Shown here one piece after another: positions 9,406 to 17,916 of a stretch of 64,000 bases of DNA. Both the position numbers and the translations under genes were made by a program. Numbering within the stretch: position 1 is the stretch's first letter; each line of letters begins with the position of its first letter. The notes below the pieces were generated by a model. It was not told the DNA's origin. It ran no database searches and was given only the letters and a program-made list of their open reading frames with translations. Where the stretch lies: positions 806,001 through 870,000 of the forward strand of contig NZ_JAJPUI010000002.1 in assembly GCF_021390935.1 (NCBI RefSeq), read 5' to 3'. The DNA is from Streptomyces sp. CC228A (GTDB taxonomy: Bacteria > Actinomycetota > Actinomycetes > Streptomycetales > Streptomycetaceae).

Positions 9406-10658
9406 CGGGTGGTGTCCTCCCCCGCGAGGTGGGCGCCGACATGCCGGGTGAGCTCCCAGTCGCCGCGGCCGCGCTGCTCGCGCCAGACCGCGCGGACCGC
9501 GGCGCCCGCCAGCAGCACCTGGTAGAAGGGCCCGCCGAGGATGAGCTTCACGTAGTGGACGAAGCGCACCCGCAGGCCGTACTGGGCACCGAAGTCGTGC
9601 AGCCCGACGACCTCGAACACGAACGTGACCAGCGCGGTGAGCAGCGGCAGGAACGTGATGACGGCGATGCCGACGGGCACGTCGAGGAAGACGGCGACGG
9701 CGATGTTCACGGGGATCACGACCCCCGTGAACGCCTGCATGAACGGGGTCATGAGGGTGTGGCGGGCGAGCATCCGCTGCCCGAGGGTGGGCAGTCCGCG
9801 CCAGTCCTTCTTGCGGTAGACCTGGAGGAACCCCTGGTTCCAGCGGGTGCGCTGCTTCAGCAGCGCCATGAGGGTGCCGGGCGTCTCCTCGCGGGTGACC
9901 ATGTCGGCGTCGTAGGCGACGACGACCCGCTTGCCGGCGGACGACAGGCGGACGCCCAGGTCGCAGTCCTCGGCCAGGCAGTCCTGGTCCCAGCCGGCGG
10001 CGGCGCGCAGCACGTCGGTGCGGACGAAGACGGTGTTGCCGCCCAGCGGGATGAAGCCCTTGGCGGCGTGCAGGTGGAGCCGGCTGCGGAACCAGAAGAA
10101 GTACTCCAGGCAGTTGCGCAACGCGTACCAGCTGGAGTGGAAGTTGATGAGCTGCACACCGCCCTGCACGACGTCGGCGCCCGTGGCGGTGAAGGCGTGG
10201 TCGACATGGGCGAGCAGGTCGGGGTGGACCTGGTCCTCGGCGTCGAAGACACCGACGACGTCGCCGCGGCAGTACGGCAGGGCGGTGTTGAGCGCCTTCG
10301 GCTTGTTCTTGGTGTCGTGGACGTCCACGACGACGCGTATGCGCCGCGGGTCGCGGGCCGCGGCCCGCTCGGCGACGGCGGCGGTCTCCGGGTCGTCGTG
10401 CCCGACGATCACGATGATCTCGAAGTGGTCGTGGCGGGACTCGCGGAGCCGTTCGATGGTGTGCTCCAGCACGAGCTGCTCGTGCCGGGCCGGCAGCAGC
10501 AGGGAGAACGACAGGCCCTCGGCGCCCTCCGGGCTCTCGAAGCGGGTGGCGGCGAGCGTCTCCGGCGTACGCCAGGCGTGCATCTGCCACCACAGGGTGA
10601 AAGCGGCCATCCAGAACAGGGCGATGGAGATGGCCGCGATGGACAACGACAGCAGCAC
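9402..10658 (-). CDS. Processive GT2 glycosyltransferase (cellulose synthase/hyaluronan synthase-like)
   Basis: Membrane glycosyltransferase of 418 residues: one N-terminal helix (LLSLSIAAISIALFWMAAF), a cytosolic GT-A domain and a C-terminal membrane cluster. Processive GT2 residues are all visible: FSLLLPARHE at the nucleotide-binding strand, VGVFDAEDQVHPD (DxD-type), CLAEDCDLGVRL with the catalytic Asp and the QRTRWNQG motif (QxxRW). It probably polymerises a beta-linked glycan across the membrane. It heads an operon with the GT39-like gene (4-nt overlap) and the GlxA-like oxidase, recalling the Streptomyces cslA-glxA locus. GTG 10658 is preferred because GGGGGGA precedes it and the TM helix begins directly; an in-frame extension to 10697 is unlikely. 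Confidence 0.85.
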   Translation of the reverse strand: MLLSLSIAAISIALFWMAAFTLWWQMHAWRTPETLAATRFESPEGAEGLSFSLLLPARHEQLVLEHTIERLRESRHDHFEIIVIVGHDDPETAAVAERAAARDPRRIRVVVDVHDTKNKPKALNTALPYCRGDVVGVFDAEDQVHPDLLAHVDHAFTATGADVVQGGVQLINFHSSWYALRNCLEYFFWFRSRLHLHAAKGFIPLGGNTVFVRTDVLRAAAGWDQDCLAEDCDLGVRLSSAGKRVVVAYDADMVTREETPGTLMALLKQRTRWNQGFLQVYRKKDWRGLPTLGQRMLARHTLMTPFMQAFTGVVIPVNIAVAVFLDVPVGIAVITFLPLLTALVTFVFEVVGLHDFGAQYGLRVRFVHYVKLILGGPFYQVLLAGAAVRAVWREQRGRGDWELTRHVGAHLAGEDTTR

Positions 10659-10960
10659 GTGGCAGTCCCCCCTCGGCCGGCACGGCGGGGCGCGCACGCG
10701 GACAGCGCGCAGCCGGCGGCACGGACGGTCCTCACTCGGTCGGCGGGCGGTGGTGATGGCGGGCGCGTGGACGCAGGTCGGTGACGTGGACGCGGGTCGG
10801 TGACGGGAGCGGGCCGCGGCGGGATCCCGCGGCCGTCGCCGCCCGCCTCGACGGTCCGTGCGCGCCTCCCCAGCACGAACGGGCCCCTTCTCGCAGGACG
10901 AGGATAGGGGGACGAGATGCCCGAGAGTGACTGCCTTATCTACAATGCGTACTTACTGGT
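10659..10960. other. 302-bp intergenic region upstream of the glycan operon
   Basis: No gene seen. It contains a two-unit direct repeat of GTGGACGC(A/G)GGTCGGTGACG at about 10768-10805 and an AT-richer block at 10900-10960 (CTTATCTACAATGCGTACTT on the plus strand). The AT-rich block is the best candidate for the minus-strand promoter of the GT2-GT39-GlxA operon; I could not assign exact boxes. Confidence 0.4.
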
Positions 10961-12847
10961 TCAGTCGGACAGTTTCCCCGAAAGTCGGGACGCGTCCGTG
11001 GTAGGGGCGTCGCACACGAAATGCCGGCAGACATACGCGGCGGGCCGCCCGTCGATCAGCCCCCGGTCCCTGAGCAGCGGGAACTCCCCACTGCCGGGCT
11101 CCCCTACGGCGACGACCGCGCCGGGCGCGGTGGCCAGCAGCGCGGCGCGGTGCAGCTCCCGCGTGGCACCGTCCTCCCGCCCCCCGACGACGGCGACCTC
11201 CCGCGGCCCGTCCAGCAGCGCCTCCGCGGTGGCGAGGCCCCACCCGATGAACCGGGGCGCGCGCGGCCCGAGCGCCTTGACGATGCCGAGCGCGCGCTCG
11301 GCCGCGCTCCTGTGCGCCTCCGATCCGGTGTGCGCGCCGTAGGTCAGGAGGGCCCCGGCGGCGGCCGTCCAGCCGGACGGCGCGGCGTTGTCGGTGGGGT
11401 CCTGCGGCCGCCGGATCAGCGGTTCGGCGTCGTGGGCGGTGTCGTACAGCGAACCGTCCTCGGCCCGGAACCGGTCGAGCACGAGGTCCAGCAGGAACCC
11501 GGCGAACTCCAGCCACACGCCCTCGCCGGTCACCGCGGCGAGCGCGAGGAAGCCCTCCGCCACGTCGCCGTAGTCCTCCAGCACCGCGGCGTGGGCACCG
11601 GCCCGCCCGTCCCTGGAGGTGCGGGCGAGCCGGGCGGATTCGTCGAGGTGGACCCGTACCAGCAGGTCGGCGGCCTCGGTGGCCCGCTCGACGAGGTCGG
11701 GCCGGTCGAAGTAGGCGCCGGTCTCCGCGAGCGCGGCGACGGCCAGACCGTTCCAGGCGGCCACGACCTTGTCGTCCCGCCCCGGGCGGGGCCGCTCCTC
11801 ACGGGCCGCCAGCAGCCGCCGCCGGATGCCGTCGAGCCGCTCCGCGTCCGCGACGCCGACCCCCTGCGGCAGCTGCAGCACGGAGGCGCCCTGCTCGAAC
11901 GTGCCGTCCTCGGTCACCGCGAAGAACGCGGCGGCGTAGCGGGCGTCCTCCTCCCCGAGGACCTCGCGGAGCTGCTCGGGCGTCCACACGTAGAAGGCGC
12001 CTTCGACGTGCCGGCCGGTGCCGTCGTCGGAGTCGGCGTCGAGCGCGGAGGCGAAGCCGCCCTCGGGCGTCCGCAGCTCGCGCACCATGAAGTCGGCGGT
12101 CTCCAGCGCCACCCGCCGGGCGAGCCCGCTGCCGGTGACCCGCCACAGGTGGGCGTAGACGCGGCACAGGAGCGCGTTGTCGTAGAGCATCTTCTCGAAG
12201 TGGGGCACGACCCACTCGCGGTCGACGGAGTAGCGCGCGAACCCGCCGCCGAGCTGGTCGTAGATACCGCCGCGCGCCATGGCCTCGCAGGTGTCTGCGG
12301 CCATCTGGAGGGCCCCTTCGGCACCGGTCCTGGCGTGGTGCCGCAGCAGGAACTCCACCACCATGGACGGGGGGAACTTCGGCGCCCCGCCGAACCCGCC
12401 GTACTTCTCGTCGTACTCCCGGGTCAGCCCCAGCAGCGCCTGCGCGAGCTCCGCCTCGCGCGGCACCCCGCCGGCGCCGCCGGCCGCCTCCAGGGCGAGG
12501 GACCTGCCGGACAGCTCCCGCACGATGTTCCCGGCGACCTCCCCGACCTCCTCGCGCCGGTCCCGCCAGGCGGCGGCCACCCCCTCCAGGACCTGCCGGA
12601 AGGACGGCATGCCGTGGCGGGGCACGGGCGGGAAGTAGGTACCGAAGTAGAAGGGCTCGGCCTCGGGCGTCAGGAACACGGTCATCGGCCACCCGCCCTG
12701 CCCCGTGGCGGCCTGCACGGCCTCCATGTACACGGCGTCCACGTCGGGCCGCTCCTCGCGGTCCACCTTGACGGACACGAAGTGCTCGTTGAGGTACGCG
12801 GCGGTGTCGTCGTCCTCGAAGGACTCGTGCGCCATGACGTGGCACCA
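10961..12847 (-). pseudogene. yyaL: 3' part of yyaL (DUF255 thioredoxin-domain protein) cut by the island
   Basis: This encodes about 625 residues of a YyaL/SSP411-type protein: the rest of the DUF255 thioredoxin-like domain ([18 protein letters not shown] and [14 protein letters not shown]) and the long (alpha/alpha) barrel with [25 protein letters not shown] and DKVVAAWNGLAVAAL. The reading is intact up to the CHWC motif region, where the 5' end is missing because the island starts at 12848. The true 5' end lies at 36407-36567. An ATG in the sequence (MAHESFED) could in principle start a truncated product, but no ribosome binding site precedes it. Members of the family are of uncertain function (thioredoxin fold plus six-hairpin glycosidase-like fold). 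Confidence 0.9.
12840..12847 (-). other. Left junction core (att-like)
   Basis: TGGTGCCA on the minus strand, identical to the right junction copy. It covers the codons for Trp-Cys-His of the yyaL CHWCH motif. Confidence 0.75.
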
Positions 12848-12870
12848 TCTGATGGGTCGTCAGAAGCTAA

Positions 12871-13026
12871 CCAATGGCAGGATGCGTACCCTACCGAGAG
12901 GAGGATGGGTACGTCCCGCCTTGCTGCTTCTGACATCGCCTCCTCTCCCCACTCCCACCAGTCCACAGGATTGGTGGCGTGCTGCTGGAGATAAGGCGAC
13001 TGGGCATGGACCAGTCGATTCACCAT
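12871..13026 (-). pseudogene. Second, diverged yyaL 5' fragment carried at the island left end
   Basis: ATG 13026 opens [20 protein letters not shown] and ends with [11 protein letters not shown], clearly the first 52 residues of a YyaL protein but different at many positions from the native 5' end at 36567 ([20 protein letters not shown]). It stops being homologous exactly after the CHW codons. A 23-bp stretch (12848-12870) then separates it from the core and the native 3' part; 23 is not a multiple of three, so the downstream YyaL reading is out of frame. The GATACT just before the ATG could be a -10 for a leaderless message. It may be the relic of an earlier insertion or a 5' replacement segment carried by the element. 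Confidence 0.85.
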
Positions 13027-13095
13027 GCCCGCAGTATCCCAGCCGCGGGGACCGTCTCGCCGAACACGCCGGGCGAGTGCCCGCATGATTCGAAG

Positions 13096-13311
13096 TCAGC
13101 GGTGGGACCGACGGAACAGCAGGGTCGCCCCAGCTGCGGCGGTCAGGAGCACGGCGTCGGTGATGACCCAGGGGTTGGTGGGCCCCGAGCGGATCCAGCC
13201 CGCGATTCCGGCAACGAGCAGAACGGGGCCGACACAGCAGACGGCGAGGAGGGCGGCGAGGGCGATGGTCGAGGGTTCGTCGCCGTGTCGGCGGTGGGTG
13301 GGGTATGGCAT
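13096..13311 (-). CDS. Small two-helix membrane protein with CC-GP motif, mercury-transport-like
   Basis: A 71-residue protein with a His/Arg-rich head (MPYPTHRRHGDEP) and two hydrophobic helices; the first contains AVCCVGPVLLVAG, with adjacent cysteines as in the MerT/MerF-type uptake proteins. The second helix follows NPWVITDAVLL. It shares this layout with the product of 13450-13788 and probably closes the merR-led minus-strand transcript. An ion-transport role in mercury handling is inferred only from the Cys pair and the neighbours; it is shorter than MerT, and no MerP-like periplasmic protein is present. Confidence 0.6.
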   Translation of the reverse strand: MPYPTHRRHGDEPSTIALAALLAVCCVGPVLLVAGIAGWIRSGPTNPWVITDAVLLTAAAGATLLFRRSHR

Positions 13312-13449
13312 GGCGGGCCTGCCGAGTGGGCTGTGGGCACTGGTCCGGGGTCGGGCGGTGTCAGAGCCCGACTTCCAGCGCTGGTGATCATTTCGAGGGT
13401 GATGGCGGTTCGCGCGGCGAGGGCGAGCATGGCGCGACAGCGCGTCCGC

Positions 13450-13788
13450 TCACACGGGCCGGTGCGGTCGTCGGTCGTTCGGCCCTTGCTTCGCGGCCTC
13501 GTCTGCGCGGCCGTCCTGGTCCGCGGAGTCGGCGGGTGGGCAGCAGGAGGCGTGGTGGTGCGTCCGGCGGCGGGCCACGAAAGCGGCTGTGCCGGCAGCG
13601 ATTAGGACGGCGGTGGCGATCACCCAGGGGTTGCCCAGCCATGCTCCGAATCCGGCGAGCGCGCCGCTGACGATCAGGGCGGGACCTGCGCAGCACAGGA
13701 CCATCAGGACGACCACGCCGATTCCGGCGCCGATGTGGCGGGGGCGGAGGCTGTCAGGATCGCGGGGCGAGGGGTCGGGGGCGGGCAT
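13450..13788 (-). CDS. Two-helix CC-GP membrane protein with Cys/His C-terminal tail, mercury-transport-like
   Basis: This is a 112-residue protein starting at ATG 13788 (MPAPDPSPRDPDSLRPRH), with AAGGA 12 nt upstream. Two transmembrane segments follow: MVLCCAGPALIVSGALAG, with the paired cysteines, and NPWVIATAVLIAAGTAAF. A cytosolic tail then carries RRRTHHHASCCPPAD, a His3-Cys2 cluster suited to binding a soft metal. It is a paralogue of the 71-residue neighbour and lies 17 bp downstream of the ArsR-type regulator gene, so they form one transcript. A role in Hg(II) import and hand-over to MerA is plausible but unproven. Confidence 0.65.
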   Translation of the reverse strand: MPAPDPSPRDPDSLRPRHIGAGIGVVVLMVLCCAGPALIVSGALAGFGAWLGNPWVIATAVLIAAGTAAFVARRRTHHHASCCPPADSADQDGRADEAAKQGPNDRRPHRPV

Positions 13789-13805
13789 GGCGGTAGTCCT
13801 TGATG

Positions 13806-14177
13806 TCAGGCCCGGGGCGGGATGCGGGGGCAGCAGTCGAGGGCGGTGGCGTTGTCGGTGGCCAGGGCGCGGGCGAGGACGACGAGGTCGGCGACGCGAG
13901 GGTCGCCGACGGAGTAGCGCAGCTTCTTGCCGTCGCGGCGCGCGGTGACGTAGCCGCAGTCGACGAGGCAGGTCAGGTGGACGGACACCCTCGGCTGGGA
14001 GATTCCGGCGTGTTCGACGCACTCGGCGGAGGTGCGCTCGCCGCGCAGGATGAACTCCAGCAGGCGCAGGCGGGTGGGGTCGGACAGGGCACGGAAGAAC
14101 CGGGCCACGGTGTCGGTGTGCGTGCAGCCGTGGTCGGCCGACGCCACGGCGATGACGGTGAGGGTTGAGTCGGCCAT
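13806..14177 (-). CDS. merR: ArsR/SmtB-family repressor of the mercury module (Streptomyces-type MerR)
   Basis: Winged-helix repressor of 123 residues. The HTH core reads FFRALSDPTRLRLLEFILRG and then SAECVEHAGISQPRVSVHL, with a wing at YVTARRDGKKLRYSV. Cysteines at CTH near residue 18, ECVEH, LTCLVDCGY and the C-terminal DCCP could form a soft-metal site. In Streptomyces mer operons the regulator belongs to the ArsR family rather than the MerR family, which fits this divergent merR/merA arrangement. It should release its operator (14214-14243) on binding Hg(II) and so open both merA and the small membrane protein genes. Confidence 0.8.
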   Translation of the reverse strand: MADSTLTVIAVASADHGCTHTDTVARFFRALSDPTRLRLLEFILRGERTSAECVEHAGISQPRVSVHLTCLVDCGYVTARRDGKKLRYSVGDPRVADLVVLARALATDNATALDCCPRIPPRA

Positions 14178-14213
14178 CTTGGCGCACCTCCAGAGCTGCG
14201 ACTATTCGCCTAC

Positions 14214-14243
14214 CCGAATAATATGGTACATCATGGTATTCGG
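14214..14243. promoter_or_regulatory. Operator-like dyad between merR and merA
   Basis: CCGAATA (14214-14220) and TATTCGG (14237-14243) form a perfect inverted repeat around an AT-rich 16-nt centre. This is the most AT-rich spot in the 130-bp divergent gap and suits an ArsR-type operator overlapping two promoters. Confidence 0.65.
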
Positions 14244-14307
14244 CAAAGCGCATAGGAGATGTTGGTGTCGGACCACCCGCTCCGGCGCCGCCGAAGGAGG
14301 TAGTGCC

Positions 14308-15729
14308 GTGACCGTGACGCGATCCGGATTCGACCTGGCAATCATCGGCTCGGGCTCGGCGGCGTTCGCCGCCGCCATCGCCGCCCGGTCCAAGGGCGCT
14401 TCGGTGGTGATGATCGAACGCGGCACCACCGGCGGGACGTGCGTGAACGTCGGCTGCGTGCCGTCCAAGGCGCTGCTGGCCGCCGCGGAGGCCCGCCACG
14501 GCGCGGCTGCCGCCGCCCGTTTCCCTGGCATCCAGGCGAGCGCCGGGCCGGTCGGCTTCCCTGCCTTGATCGCCGGCAAGGACGCGCTAGTGGACCGGCT
14601 GCGGGCGGAGAAGTACGCGAACCTGGCGGACGAGTACGGCTGGGAGATCGTGCGCGGCACCGCCGCGTTCACCGACGGCCCGGCGCTGGAGGTGGCCCGG
14701 AGCGAGGGCGGTACGCTGCGGATCGAGGCTGCGCACTACCTGATCGCCACCGGCTCCGCGCCCTGGGCACCGCCCGTCGACGGCCTGGAGCAGGCGGGCC
14801 ACCTGACCTCGACCACCGCGATGGAGCTCGACCGGCTGCCGGAGTCGATGATCGTGGTCGGCGGCAACGCCGTCGGCCTGGAGCAGGCCCAGCTCTTCAC
14901 CCGCCTCGGCATCCGCGTCACCCTCGTCGAGGCCCTGGACCGGCTCGCCCCCTTCGAGGAACCCGAAATCTCCGCCGCGCTCGAAGCCGCCCTCGCCGAC
15001 GAGGGCATCACCATCCGGACGTACAACACCCTCACCGCCGTACGCCGCGACGACACGGGCTACCGCGTCCGCACCTCGGGCAGCGAACAGGAGCTGCGCG
15101 CCGAGAAGTTGCTCATCGCCACCGGCCGACGACCCGTCACCGCCGCTCTGAACCTGGACGCGGTCGGAGTGAAGACCGGCAGACGCGGCGAGGTCGTCGT
15201 GGACGAGCACCTGCGCACCACCAACGAGCGGATCTGGGCCGCCGGCGACGTCACCGGCCACCCGCAGTACGTCTACGTCGCCGCCGCCCACGGCACCCTG
15301 GCGGCCGACAACGCCCTCGACGGCGCGATGCGCACCCTCGACTACACCGCCCTGCCCCGGGTCACCTTCACCAGCCTCGCCATCGCGGCGGTGGGGATGA
15401 CCGAGGCCCAGGCCGCGGAGGCGGGCATCGCCTGCGAGTGCCGCACCCTCGGCCTGGAGTACGTACCCCGGGCACTGGCCAACCGCGACACCCGCGGCCT
15501 GGTCAAGCTCAACGCCGACGCCTCCACCGGCCGCCTGCTCGGCGCCCACGTCCTGGCCGACAGCGCGGGCGAGATCATCACCGCCGCCACGTACGCCATC
15601 TCCGCCGGTATGACGGTCGACCAGCTGGCCCACACCTGGCACCCGTACCTGACCATGGCCGAAGCCCTCAAACTCACCGCCCAGACCTTCACGAGCGACG
15701 TGGCCAAGCTCTCCTGCTGCGCGGGCTGA
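14308..15729 (+). CDS. merA: Mercuric reductase without N-terminal metal-binding domain
   Basis: FAD-dependent disulfide oxidoreductase of 473 residues, reducing Hg(II) to volatile Hg(0) with NADPH. It has the FAD dinucleotide fold (LAIIGSGSAAFAAAIAAR), the redox-active pair in GTCVNVGCVPSKAL, the NAD(P) fold (MIVVGGNAVGLEQAQLF), the second FAD motif (ERIWAAGDVTGHPQYVYV) and a dimerisation domain. The decisive mercury feature is the C-terminal Cys pair, KLSCCAG, which hands Hg(II) to the active site of the partner subunit. The HMA-type N-terminal domain of many MerA proteins is absent, as in other compact actinobacterial forms. GTG 14308 has GAAGGAGG 7 nt upstream. No merB follows. Confidence 0.92.
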   Translation: MTVTRSGFDLAIIGSGSAAFAAAIAARSKGASVVMIERGTTGGTCVNVGCVPSKALLAAAEARHGAAAAARFPGIQASAGPVGFPALIAGKDALVDRLRAEKYANLADEYGWEIVRGTAAFTDGPALEVARSEGGTLRIEAAHYLIATGSAPWAPPVDGLEQAGHLTSTTAMELDRLPESMIVVGGNAVGLEQAQLFTRLGIRVTLVEALDRLAPFEEPEISAALEAALADEGITIRTYNTLTAVRRDDTGYRVRTSGSEQELRAEKLLIATGRRPVTAALNLDAVGVKTGRRGEVVVDEHLRTTNERIWAAGDVTGHPQYVYVAAAHGTLAADNALDGAMRTLDYTALPRVTFTSLAIAAVGMTEAQAAEAGIACECRTLGLEYVPRALANRDTRGLVKLNADASTGRLLGAHVLADSAGEIITAATYAISAGMTVDQLAHTWHPYLTMAEALKLTAQTFTSDVAKLSCCAG

Positions 15730-15948
15730 GAAACCGAGCACACCCTGGACGGGCAGCGGACGTGGCCGATTTCCGCGGGGAGAAACTCTCCCGCCGTGCC
15801 GGCGTGGGTGTGAAGGCGTGAGCAGGCGCTCGCCACTTCGTCAGCGAGGTCGATAGTCGAACTGGCATCCCGGGGATTTCGGTGGGGGCCCGGCGGGGGC
15901 TTGGGTCGACCACTCCGGTTAGCGGAGTGCCCTCATCGGACAGCTCGC

Positions 15949-15999
15949 CCCCGAGACGAGAGAAGCCCGGCGGTCAGCCCGGGGCCTCTCGTCTCGGGG
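15949..15999. terminator. Strong bidirectional terminator between merA and the SulP gene
   Basis: A perfect 14-bp stem (CCCCGAGACGAGAG at 15949-15962 with CTCTCGTCTCGGGG at 15986-15999) closes a 23-nt loop. It sits 7 bp from the stop of the convergent SulP gene and 220 bp after merA. Confidence 0.8.
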
Positions 16000-16006
16000 A
16001 CCGGTT

Positions 16007-17536
16007 TCAGTGGCTGATGAGTTCTCCGGTGAGCTTGCCGTGGAGGTCGGCACTGGGATTGTTGAGGCCGGTGATCTCGATGCTCTTGCCGCGCTGCCTG
16101 TACTTGGTCTCGATGGCGTCGAGGGCGGCGACGGAGGAGGCGTCCCAGATGTGGGCGGCGGACAGGTCGATGACCACCAGGTCGGGGTCGTTCGCGTAGT
16201 CGAACTGGCCGACGAGGTCGTTGCTGGAGGCGAAGAACAGCTCGCCGGTCACTGAGTAGACGACACTGCCCCCGTCGGGGTCGGTGACGGCGGTGACGTT
16301 CGCGAGGTGGGCGACGCGCTTGGCGAAGATGACCATCGCGGTGATCGAGCCGACGACGACGCCGATGGCGAGGTTGTCGGTGGCGACCACGCAGATCACG
16401 GTGATGGCCATGACGGCGATCTCACCCGTCGGCATGCGCTTCAGGGTCTTGGGGGCGATGGAGTGCCAGTCGAAGGTCGCGAAGGACACCATGACCATGA
16501 CGGCGACCAGGGCGGCCATCGGGATGTCGGAGACGAGCGGCCCGAAGACGATGCACAGCACCATCAGGAACGCGCCGGCCAGGAAGGTGGACAGGCGGGT
16601 GCGGGCGCCGGAGACCTTCACATTGATCATGGTCTGGCCAATCATCGCGCAGCCGCCCATGCCGCCGAAGAAGCCGGTGACGATGTTCGCGACGCCCTGG
16701 CCGATCGACTCGCGGGTCTTGTTCGAGAGGGTGTCGGTGATGTCGTCGACGAGCTTGGCGGTCATCAGCGACTCCATCAGCCCGACCAGCGCCATGGCGA
16801 GCGCGTAGGGGGCGATGGTCGTCAGCGTGTCGAGGGTGAACGGCACGTCCGGCAGGCCCGGCACCGGCAGAGAGGACGGCAGATCGCCCTTGTCGCCGAC
16901 GGTCGGCACCGCGATCCCGGCGGCGACGGTGACGACGGTGAGGATCACGATGGACACCAGCGGCGCGGGGACCACGGTGGTGACCTTGGGGAAGAACACC
17001 ATCAGCGCCAGACCGACGGCGATCAGCGGATACACCGGCCACGGCATGTGCGTCATCTCGGGGACCTGGGCCATGAAGATCAGGATGGCCAGGGCGTTGA
17101 CGAAGCCGACCATCACCGAGCGCGGCACGAACCGCATCAGCTTCGCGACACCGAGCGCCCCGAGCGCGACCTGGATGACACCGGCCAGGATGACGGCGGC
17201 GATGAGGTAGCCCAGCCCGTGCTCACGGTTGAGCGGGGCGACGACCAGGGCGATGGCGCCGGTGGCGGCGGAGATCATCGCCGCCCGGCCGCCGACCACC
17301 GAGATAACCACGGCCATGGTGAAGGAAGCGAACAGGCCCACCGCGGGGTCAACACCGGCGATGATCGAGAACGAGATCGCCTCGGGGATCAGAGCCAGCG
17401 CGACCACCAGGCCGGCCAGCACCTCGGTACGCCAGACCTTGGGGTTGTTCAGCCAGCCCGGACGCAGGGCCCGCAGCCGCGCGGCGGGAGAGGCAACGGA
17501 AGAGGACAAGATGAGGAACCTGTCGTGCTCGGGCAC
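16007..17536 (-). CDS. SulP-family anion transporter with C-terminal STAS domain
   Basis: SLC26/SulP permease of about 509 residues. The N-terminal signature is intact (WRTEVLAGLVVALALIPEAI, then FASFTMAVVISVVGGRAAMI), followed by about 10-12 transmembrane helices and GFFGGMGGCAMIGQTMIN in the middle. The C-terminal STAS domain (VVYSVTGELFFASSNDLV, VIDLSAAHIWDASSVAALD) ends the protein. Substrate may be sulfate, bicarbonate or another oxyanion; sequence does not decide. The start is uncertain: GTG 17536 (VPEHDRFLILSSS) is preferred, since codons up to 17677 encode an odd Pro/Cys/Arg-rich head. The gene is divergent from a MerR regulator and shares with it a 24-bp palindrome. Confidence 0.85.
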   Translation of the reverse strand: MPEHDRFLILSSSVASPAARLRALRPGWLNNPKVWRTEVLAGLVVALALIPEAISFSIIAGVDPAVGLFASFTMAVVISVVGGRAAMISAATGAIALVVAPLNREHGLGYLIAAVILAGVIQVALGALGVAKLMRFVPRSVMVGFVNALAILIFMAQVPEMTHMPWPVYPLIAVGLALMVFFPKVTTVVPAPLVSIVILTVVTVAAGIAVPTVGDKGDLPSSLPVPGLPDVPFTLDTLTTIAPYALAMALVGLMESLMTAKLVDDITDTLSNKTRESIGQGVANIVTGFFGGMGGCAMIGQTMINVKVSGARTRLSTFLAGAFLMVLCIVFGPLVSDIPMAALVAVMVMVSFATFDWHSIAPKTLKRMPTGEIAVMAITVICVVATDNLAIGVVVGSITAMVIFAKRVAHLANVTAVTDPDGGSVVYSVTGELFFASSNDLVGQFDYANDPDLVVIDLSAAHIWDASSVAALDAIETKYRQRGKSIEITGLNNPSADLHGKLTGELISH

Positions 17537-17833
17537 ACTCCGCTCGGCAAGCCGGGGCGCGCGGGAGGACGCGAAGGGGCCGGGACGGCACCCCGCGAAC
17601 GGCCCGCCGAAAGGGCAGGCCGGGAAGTCGAAGAACGGGACAGAGCACAGGGCCGCGCGACGGCGCGGCCGGGTCACGTCCGGGAGCGAAGCGTCACGGC
17701 AGGCAGACGGCAGCGGTGGGCGTCATAGGCTCGCGCACGCTCTCTCCTGCAAGAATCGGATCTTCGCGGGGGCGCCATCGGCCCCGACACAGCACCAGCG
17801 GGGCAGCACGCGGGCCGCCCCCACCACCAGAAA

Positions 17834-17857
17834 CTCTACCCTAACGTTAGAGTAGAG
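17834..17857. promoter_or_regulatory. 24-bp MerR-type operator between the SulP gene and merR
   Basis: CTCTACCCTAAC is followed by GTTAGAGTAGAG, a palindrome with one mismatch, centred on CTAACGTTAG. TAGAGT/TAGAGA hexamers at its two ends could serve as the -10 boxes of the divergent promoters, so the regulator would bind over both. Confidence 0.75.
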
Positions 17858-17916
17858 ATCGGCGGGCGATGAATCGGACGCAGCCCGCCACGACGAGACG
17901 GACCAGGGGCACGGGC

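Noticed and set aside
7423..9525. Long plus-strand open readings opposite the copper oxidase and GT39 genes
   Set aside because: Antisense shadows, lacking codon-position bias and ribosome binding sites.
10961..12835. Truncated but functional YyaL starting at MAHESFED
   Set aside because: No ribosome binding site or promoter directly upstream, and it would lack the CHWC motif and the first 55 residues; treated as the 3' part of a disrupted gene.
12682..13086. A continuous minus-strand reading of 134 residues beginning in the foreign yyaL fragment
   Set aside because: After CHW it runs through the 23-bp spacer into the native 3' part in the wrong frame ([16 protein letters not shown]...), so it is a fusion artefact and not a gene.
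13806..14177. ArsR-type gene as part of an arsenic operon
   Set aside because: It is divergent from merA (C-terminal CCAG) and co-directional with CC-GP mini-transporters, so a mercury role is better supported; a separate arsR exists at 31988.
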